DNA of 64,000 nt from Streptomyces sp. NBC_00258. GTDB lineage: Bacteria > Actinomycetota > Actinomycetes > Streptomycetales > Streptomycetaceae. Where the stretch lies: positions 11,718,001 through 11,782,000 of the forward strand of contig NZ_CP108081.1 in NCBI RefSeq assembly GCF_036182465.1. The letters are read 5' to 3'. The position numbers were made by a program, and so were the translations under genes. Shown piece by piece: positions 60,001 through 64,000 of this stretch. Every line of letters begins with the position of its first letter. Position 1 is the stretch's first letter. The notes under the pieces were generated by a model, which saw nothing but the letters and a program-made list of their open reading frames with translations, ran no database searches and was not told the origin of the DNA.

Positions 60001-61264
60001 ACAGCCAGACGTCCTCGACGCCCTCAGCGACTGGGCCGACCACCCCGACCGCAACCTCGAACACTGGCAGAGCATCACCGGCGCCCTGGCCTTCGCCGGG
60101 CACCCGTCCGCCCCCTCGCGCCTGCAATCGGTCCTTGAGAGCAACCCGTCGGGGCCAGCGGCGACACCAGACATCCTGAACCGATGGCTCATGGCGGCCC
60201 AGATTCTGCTGCACTGCCCGGCCCTGCCAAGCCTGTGGCCGCTCGTACAACAGCGTCTGACCGACGACGCACTCGCCCAGGCATACATCGACCGGCTTAG
60301 CCAGCGCCCCGCCCTCCACTACACGCAGTCACACCAGCTGGCTAGCCTGAACGAGGAAGCCCTCGCCGAGCTGTACCTCTCGCTCGGCCGACATGTGACG
60401 GCAGAGACACTGGACCCGCCCCTGCGCTCCGGCTGGAGCGGTGAGGACCACTTCGGCGAGCTGATCCGGTCCATCCCGCCGCTTCTGGAGGCCAAGAACA
60501 CACCGCAGGCAGCCCACCAGCTGCGCCGGATGGCCACCCGGACAGGACTGTGGCGTCTGCGCCACCTAGCCCGGCGCACTGCCCTGGCAGCCGCGGAGTC
60601 GCTGCACACCCCCACAACGCCGCCTCAACTGCGGGCACTTGCGGAGCAGTCCCAGCAACGGCGCTGGGTCACGGACGAAGGGCACCTCCTGGCGCTCGTG
60701 CTGGAGGCCCTCGGCCGCTTCCAGCAGGCCCTGGACCGCCCCAACGGCCTGAGCATCGCCCTGTGGAACCGATCGGAGGCCTCCGCGGCCCAAGCCGACT
60801 GGTGGCCCTGCTGGGAGGAAGATATGAGCGACATCCTTGCCGTGTTCCTTCTGCAGGACATTGGTGGCCACCGCGTGGTGGTCAACCGTGAAGTGCAGCT
60901 CGACCGGCCGGGCCTTGCCGGCCGGCGCACGGACATCCAGATCGAGGTCCCCGCTCCGCCGGACAGCGGACACGATCCCGTCAAGCTGGTGATCGAGTGC
61001 AAAGGCTGCTGGAACAACAGCCTGCCTACGGCTCTGGAGCACCAGCTCGTCGACCGCTACCTGCACACCTCCCGCACCGCGGGCATCCTGCTGACCGGCT
61101 ACTTCGACTGCGACCGCTGGGCGGCCACCAAGCGGCGATCGTGCCCCGCAACCCATCACACACTCAAGTCCGTTGACCGCCACCAGCAACAACAGGCCCA
61201 GATACAGCGAGACCTCAAAGGGGTCCCAGTCGCAGCCTTCACCCTCGACTGCACCCTGCCCTGA
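57065..61264 (+). CDS. NACHT/STAND-like NTPase with C-terminal PD-(D/E)XK nuclease
   Basis: A 1399-residue protein. A P-loop NTPase occupies the N-terminus: Walker A GERGAGKS (59-66) and a NACHT-like Walker B WWVFLDSVDEG (113-123), then an arginine segment RLRFSCRTGRW. The region 250-1240 is made of helical repeats (HEAT/TPR-like; WTFTHRSYQEFLAAHYLRAH is the usual NTPase-to-repeat junction). The C-terminal ~170 residues resemble a PD-(D/E)XK nuclease: NREVQL, D1290 in RRTDIQIEV, and E1311-x-K1313 in VIECKG. The layout, switch ATPase plus sensor repeats plus effector, resembles antiviral STAND (Avs) proteins but with the nuclease at the C-terminus. GTG start without a clear ribosome site. Confidence 0.82.
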   Translation: MPVTTAALPGVVYPWARKTAPLADSTLRGGWTGLPAAGEGGHGRRLEELRDVPVLALFGERGAGKSVALLQERQSLEAAQAAARWVNLGRCQTERQVGSALADAAAAREAGEWWVFLDSVDEGLNVLPALGGLIADWIDSLTADQRRRVRLRFSCRTGRWPDILQDTLTRHWPQQLQVQHLILTPLSASDVAVAAENYGLDAEVFTAVLRERGLTQLAMAPVTLLQLLEYHRVHGTLPATAADAYEQACLLLCSESRRPTDIRELRAQPTGQRLLPVAARVAATMQFCAQNVLSDDAQLLSGSGEITLAELEGGQEPGLQGSEVPCTTDELRQLTESHLFEPVGLLRWTFTHRSYQEFLAAHYLRAHQVDPRAQAGLLWVGDGAARHIYPAHREVAAWRSGSDSTLFEDLLREDPLVLLLADLPARPATDRARVVEALFSLAQRDDTLDFDNTNLHRLDHPGLPQQLLPRLRPDADGLATAIALHIARRCRRSELTDALLKAAETASLSQERRVLALQAVAGFRPSDARTVDRIRQLAAHDPSPEVVAAALDRLWPAHLTLRELLDSLRDPAPDYYGHAWILRSQIPDQLTAAQTAQALLWARDTLQEPLPGRSIVLAANLIGRAVTLAGTHGLPGLSHPQAVIGEALIALANHSAVLHSLEGRTEQQALGDALRAQHGLRRAVTHHLLTHTSEDQFIGILVAVPHGCLTTYDDAFYWMEHWDELADVPPVLARLVVSIAPPADPELQARAEAARSAHPALREITARWDQDPDPDPHPQQHIDTAPDDSRTYSEARLREALGAVHTAGPETIRRAWGAVIDQMRCTQDGTKPPHLWAEPLLLSAHHTPCRPAQGSSLDAELKAAARHVLATVPPLPAELLAHGRNAHPVRMLELSAFAILGTPDELPPNPPDRWAGWSLALATTYAYNPAAQAIRDAFMPVCAEHAGPALLPLLDKVLRDPHTDPVTTHDLARSLGAHAQPDVLDALSDWADHPDRNLEHWQSITGALAFAGHPSAPSRLQSVLESNPSGPAATPDILNRWLMAAQILLHCPALPSLWPLVQQRLTDDALAQAYIDRLSQRPALHYTQSHQLASLNEEALAELYLSLGRHVTAETLDPPLRSGWSGEDHFGELIRSIPPLLEAKNTPQAAHQLRRMATRTGLWRLRHLARRTALAAAESLHTPTTPPQLRALAEQSQQRRWVTDEGHLLALVLEALGRFQQALDRPNGLSIALWNRSEASAAQADWWPCWEEDMSDILAVFLLQDIGGHRVVVNREVQLDRPGLAGRRTDIQIEVPAPPDSGHDPVKLVIECKGCWNNSLPTALEHQLVDRYLHTSRTAGILLTGYFDCDRWAATKRRSCPATHHTLKSVDRHQQQQAQIQRDLKGVPVAAFTLDCTLP

Positions 61265-61544
61265 CCGGATGCCGCCGAAGTCGGGCCCGGGGAAGCCGAC
61301 AACAGTTCCAGTGGTCCCCAACGAACAAGGTGCCCTCGGGGACCCAGGAACAGACGCTAGTGCTTCTGCCCCTCGTGGTCGGTCTGCTCACACGGACAAC
61401 TTCAGCCACCGCCCCTCCAGCGGCCGGATCGGACGGCACCGATCCAACCGCCACTCACCCGACGAACCTATGCGGTGAGAGCACCAGCAATAGTTCATGG
61501 GTGCGCCCGGGGCTCAACCAGCTCAGACGGCAGCACGCTCACTT

Positions 61545-63479
61545 CTACCGGAGACGCACGTCCGGGGCGCCGTCTCGGCGCCGCGAATCGTGGCTGGCCG
61601 CTGCTGCGTACCAGATGTCGTCATTGAGGTACTCGGGCAGACCTCGGTGGAAGCAATGCGCCCACTCCCGTGCAGCCCGGTGGATGGCCATTTTGCCGTC
61701 CCCGGGGACCAGGTACTTAAGGCCTGGGTCGTTCCGGCGGTAACCGTGGTAGAGGATTGCGAGAGGACTGGTGTTAACGGAGTAGCCATACCGGCGGCTT
61801 TGCTGAGCGCCCAAGGGGCCCTGGCCCCGCACTGCGTGGACGACTGCCCGCCACTGCGCGCTGTCCATGTCGAATGAGTCCTTGTTCCAGGCAACCGGTA
61901 CGTGGTCGCAGTGGATCTCCCCGACGATCCGGCCCATACCTGCGGGCATGTCGATGGGGTATTCCATGCGCGCGTCACCAGAGTCGTCATGCCAGGCGAA
62001 CAGACTCTTGTCGCGAACGAGGATCTTCCTGCCATGGCTGTAGAAGTCGATGCCGTAGTCGGTCGTGTGCAGATACCGCTGGATGCCTACCCAGCCCCAC
62101 ACTCGCTGGGGGAGCGGAGTTAGACGATGGCTCTGACACTCGGCGCAGCGCTCAGCATCCAGGGCGCTGTGGTGCCCGCAGACCGCGCAGTCGTGCACGG
62201 TGGCCACGGTCACATTGATCGGCAGTCTGGCAGGGACTGGGCCCTCGCGACGCAGAACTGACCGGTTGTCGCCCCAGATGCACGGAAGGCGCGGGCCGAC
62301 CTTGCGTCCGTTGATGGTGAGATGCAGACGGTTCTCGCGAATCGGGTAGCTGTAGATGTCTCCGAGCTTGACGCCCAGACGGAGCTGTTCGGCGGCAGAC
62401 CAGGGTTCGCGCAACTGGGAGATGGTGATGTGGGTGCCGTGTTCTGACGGCTCTACCTTGGGCTCAGTGCTCACCGGCACCCGCCACTCCGCGCCGCGTA
62501 CCAAGGAGCCCAGGTCGATAGTGAGGACGCTCCAGTCTGCTGCCTCAGGGCGGGCGGTGCGCACGGTTATGTGTGATCCCAAACGGCTGGTGGCGACGTT
62601 GAAGCCGAGCCCCAGAGTGGGGTAACGGGACGCTTTACCGCTCCAGCCGAGACGCGCCGCTTCAAGAAGCGCCTTGTCATTCATGCCGGGGCCGAGATCA
62701 GAGATCGTCACCGTTTCCTGTCCAGGATGGCTGCCGTCGGAGAACTCGATCGACACGGGCAACGGATCGGCTGGGCTGGTTGGGCGGGTGCCATAGGCCG
62801 ATGCCTGCGCAGCGACCGCGTTGTCCACGAGCGCCGCGAAGCAGCTCCAGCCAGACATGGGCAGGTCGGATAATGCCCTCAGCAGCTGCGGGGAGGGAAC
62901 CACATGCACAACCTGCCGCTGAGGAGCGTGAGGGTTGCGTTCTGCTCTGTCCCACGCCGCGGCCCAGGATGCCTCGGCATCCTCACCGACACCCAGCACA
63001 CGGACGAAGGAGAGCATGATGTCCTTGCGCAGGCGGGTCTTACCGCGCAGGGCCTCGTTCAGTGTGGTCCTGGGCAAGATACCCGGCCCGGCACGCTCCT
63101 GCAGCTTCCGCAGGCTCGGCCTGTCGTGTGCGGCGTGCAAAGCCCACATGGCTTCCCGCAATTGTGCGAAAGTGCTGATCTCCTCTACGCGGACCTGTTC
63201 CGCTGCCGAAGAGCCGGCCGTTCCGACGCTTTGCGCCTGTTGCCACAGTGCACGGGCCTCGTCCAGGCTGGCTCCGCATGCTCGTGCGAACGCTTCCACG
63301 ACCGGCAACGGCGTGCGGCAGCCGTTCGCGGCCCGATGCAGCCGGGAGCTGCTCATGCCCGCTTCTCGCGCCAGTTCCGCATAGGTGAGGCCAGCGAGGT
63401 GGCGCGCCCGGCGAAGCCACCGCGCCACCTCGCCCATCTCTGCGGCACGCACACGGAGCTCCTGCTCGTGACGTCCCAT
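61545..63479 (-). CDS. HTH - GHKL ATPase (Hsp90/MORC-like) - zinc ribbon protein
   Basis: A 644-residue protein. An XRE-like HTH is at 24-58 (ARHLAGLTYAELAREAGMSS), with a second HTH-like region at ~120-180. A GHKL ATPase follows: N box LVDNAVAA (218-225), G1 DLGPGM (261-266), G2 LGLGFNVATSRLG (289-301). A zinc ribbon is at 431-448 (CAVC ... CAEC), inserted in or after an S5-like domain carrying WNKDSF. The arrangement resembles Hsp90/MORC-type ATPases found in prokaryotic conflict loci. ATG 63479 follows the small membrane gene by 10 bases; TTG 63533 is an alternative. Convergent with the STAND gene. Confidence 0.82.
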   Translation of the reverse strand: MGRHEQELRVRAAEMGEVARWLRRARHLAGLTYAELAREAGMSSSRLHRAANGCRTPLPVVEAFARACGASLDEARALWQQAQSVGTAGSSAAEQVRVEEISTFAQLREAMWALHAAHDRPSLRKLQERAGPGILPRTTLNEALRGKTRLRKDIMLSFVRVLGVGEDAEASWAAAWDRAERNPHAPQRQVVHVVPSPQLLRALSDLPMSGWSCFAALVDNAVAAQASAYGTRPTSPADPLPVSIEFSDGSHPGQETVTISDLGPGMNDKALLEAARLGWSGKASRYPTLGLGFNVATSRLGSHITVRTARPEAADWSVLTIDLGSLVRGAEWRVPVSTEPKVEPSEHGTHITISQLREPWSAAEQLRLGVKLGDIYSYPIRENRLHLTINGRKVGPRLPCIWGDNRSVLRREGPVPARLPINVTVATVHDCAVCGHHSALDAERCAECQSHRLTPLPQRVWGWVGIQRYLHTTDYGIDFYSHGRKILVRDKSLFAWHDDSGDARMEYPIDMPAGMGRIVGEIHCDHVPVAWNKDSFDMDSAQWRAVVHAVRGQGPLGAQQSRRYGYSVNTSPLAILYHGYRRNDPGLKYLVPGDGKMAIHRAAREWAHCFHRGLPEYLNDDIWYAAAASHDSRRRDGAPDVRLR

Positions 63480-63489
63480 CAGAATCCCG

Positions 63490-63705
63490 TCAGGCGTGAC
63501 GGCCGTCGGTGCGCCACGCTTGGAGCGCGGCAAGGGTGATGGCTGCCGTCACCTCGACCACGAGAGCCGCCAGCATCTCCTGCCAGGGCAGCGCCGCGCA
63601 GGACAGTGCGACCAGGATGATCAGCACGGCAATAACGACCGTGCCTCCCCGGGCCGGCTCAGGCTCGGGCCGACCGGCCCCAACACAGGAAAGAGTTCCG
63701 CTCAT
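63490..63705 (-). CDS. Small membrane protein upstream of GHKL ATPase
   Basis: A 71-residue protein: polar N-terminus MSGTLSCVGAGRPEPEPARG, then two hydrophobic segments (TVVIAVLIILVALSCAALPW and LAALVVEVTAAITLAALQAW). It ends 10 bases before the GHKL gene on the same strand, so the pair is an operon. It may anchor or gate a response, but function is unknown. Confidence 0.68.
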   Translation of the reverse strand: MSGTLSCVGAGRPEPEPARGGTVVIAVLIILVALSCAALPWQEMLAALVVEVTAAITLAALQAWRTDGRHA

Positions 63706-64000
63706 AACTGTCAACACACCCTTTGCGCTTTGGACTTGAGTGCTCCACGCGCCAGCGGGTTTGGGGCCTGCTCGGCGCAGCACGTTCCTTGGATGATGCC
63801 GCATCCGGCGGACGCACGCCCAACCGGAATCCTGCCGTCCCGGGTTTGTCCCAACACTGTCCCGATCATGAACGATATGCCGTTGATGCTGGTCAGAGCA
63901 TGCTGAGAGACGCTGGGACAGCATGCTGCTGAGGGATGTTGCAGCCCCGTCCGGACTTCGAGTTGCGTGCCCGACGCACATCGGCGAGCCTGTTCAGCAG
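63706..64000. other. Right-edge region, no gene supported
   Basis: Upstream side of the membrane/GHKL operon, probably its promoter. The window ends before another gene is visible. Confidence 0.4.

Noticed and set aside
58319..60319. 666-codon minus-strand frame
   Set aside because: Shadow of the STAND NTPase gene in very GC-rich DNA; low-complexity Gly/Ala/Arg composition and no motifs.

Overview
The window looks like a Streptomyces (or close relative) chromosome. It has very high G+C with G/C third positions, GTG and TTG starts, actinobacterial families (SARP/AfsR regulator, DUF6233, DUF6292, DUF2267, peptidase-inhibitor I36, replication-relaxation) and many insertion-sequence remnants. 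The mixture of a biosynthetic cluster, broken mobile elements and plasmid-like genes suggests a variable chromosomal region.

1-12.9 kb is a nonribosomal peptide cluster cut by the left edge. The terminal NRPS has adenylation, carrier and thioester-reductase domains. It is followed by an IS inserted at its stop codon, then by a convergent pair of MFS exporter and class III aminotransferase. A divergent operon carries a type II thioesterase, a mycofactocin-type short-chain dehydrogenase and an NRPS with a degenerate condensation domain plus a threonine-type adenylation domain. A convergent 2-isopropylmalate synthase closes the block. The inferred logic is reductive release to an aldehyde, possibly transaminated to an amine.

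13-20.9 kb is mixed: an XRE/ImmA-IrrE pair, a truncated nucleotidyltransferase, a dienelactone-hydrolase-like protein without the usual nucleophile, a DUF1877 gene truncated by an IS5 remnant, a lipoprotein, a secreted I36-type protein and a luciferase-like oxidoreductase.

21-30.2 kb is an IS graveyard. An intact IS21 element sits inside an IS1182-type transposase gene with a 5-bp target duplication. IS5, IS6 and AraC fragments follow, then a GH43-AbfB glycosidase with a LacI regulator whose 5' end abuts an IS427-group element.

30.5-40.2 kb holds a large unrecognised protein, a secreted peptidoglycan-binding protein, an AfsR-type SARP regulator, a small heat-shock locus (Hsp18, its regulator, a TGTCATC-N5-GATGACA operator and two DUF2267 proteins) and a lamin-tail secreted protein.

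40.7-56.5 kb looks like degraded plasmid or integrative-element DNA: small DUF proteins, a Y-family polymerase homolog lacking catalytic carboxylates, a membrane protein with 12-residue repeats, a replication-relaxation gene with an internal amber codon, small secreted proteins, AraC and RsbW-like regulators, a membrane-anchored protein with a putative HTH, long direct repeats and repeated copies of a helicase-tail/small-gene unit.

57-63.7 kb carries a 1399-residue NACHT/STAND-like NTPase with a C-terminal PD-(D/E)XK-like nuclease. It is convergent with an HTH-GHKL ATPase-zinc ribbon protein preceded by a small membrane protein. This is the best candidate here for an undescribed conflict or defence locus.
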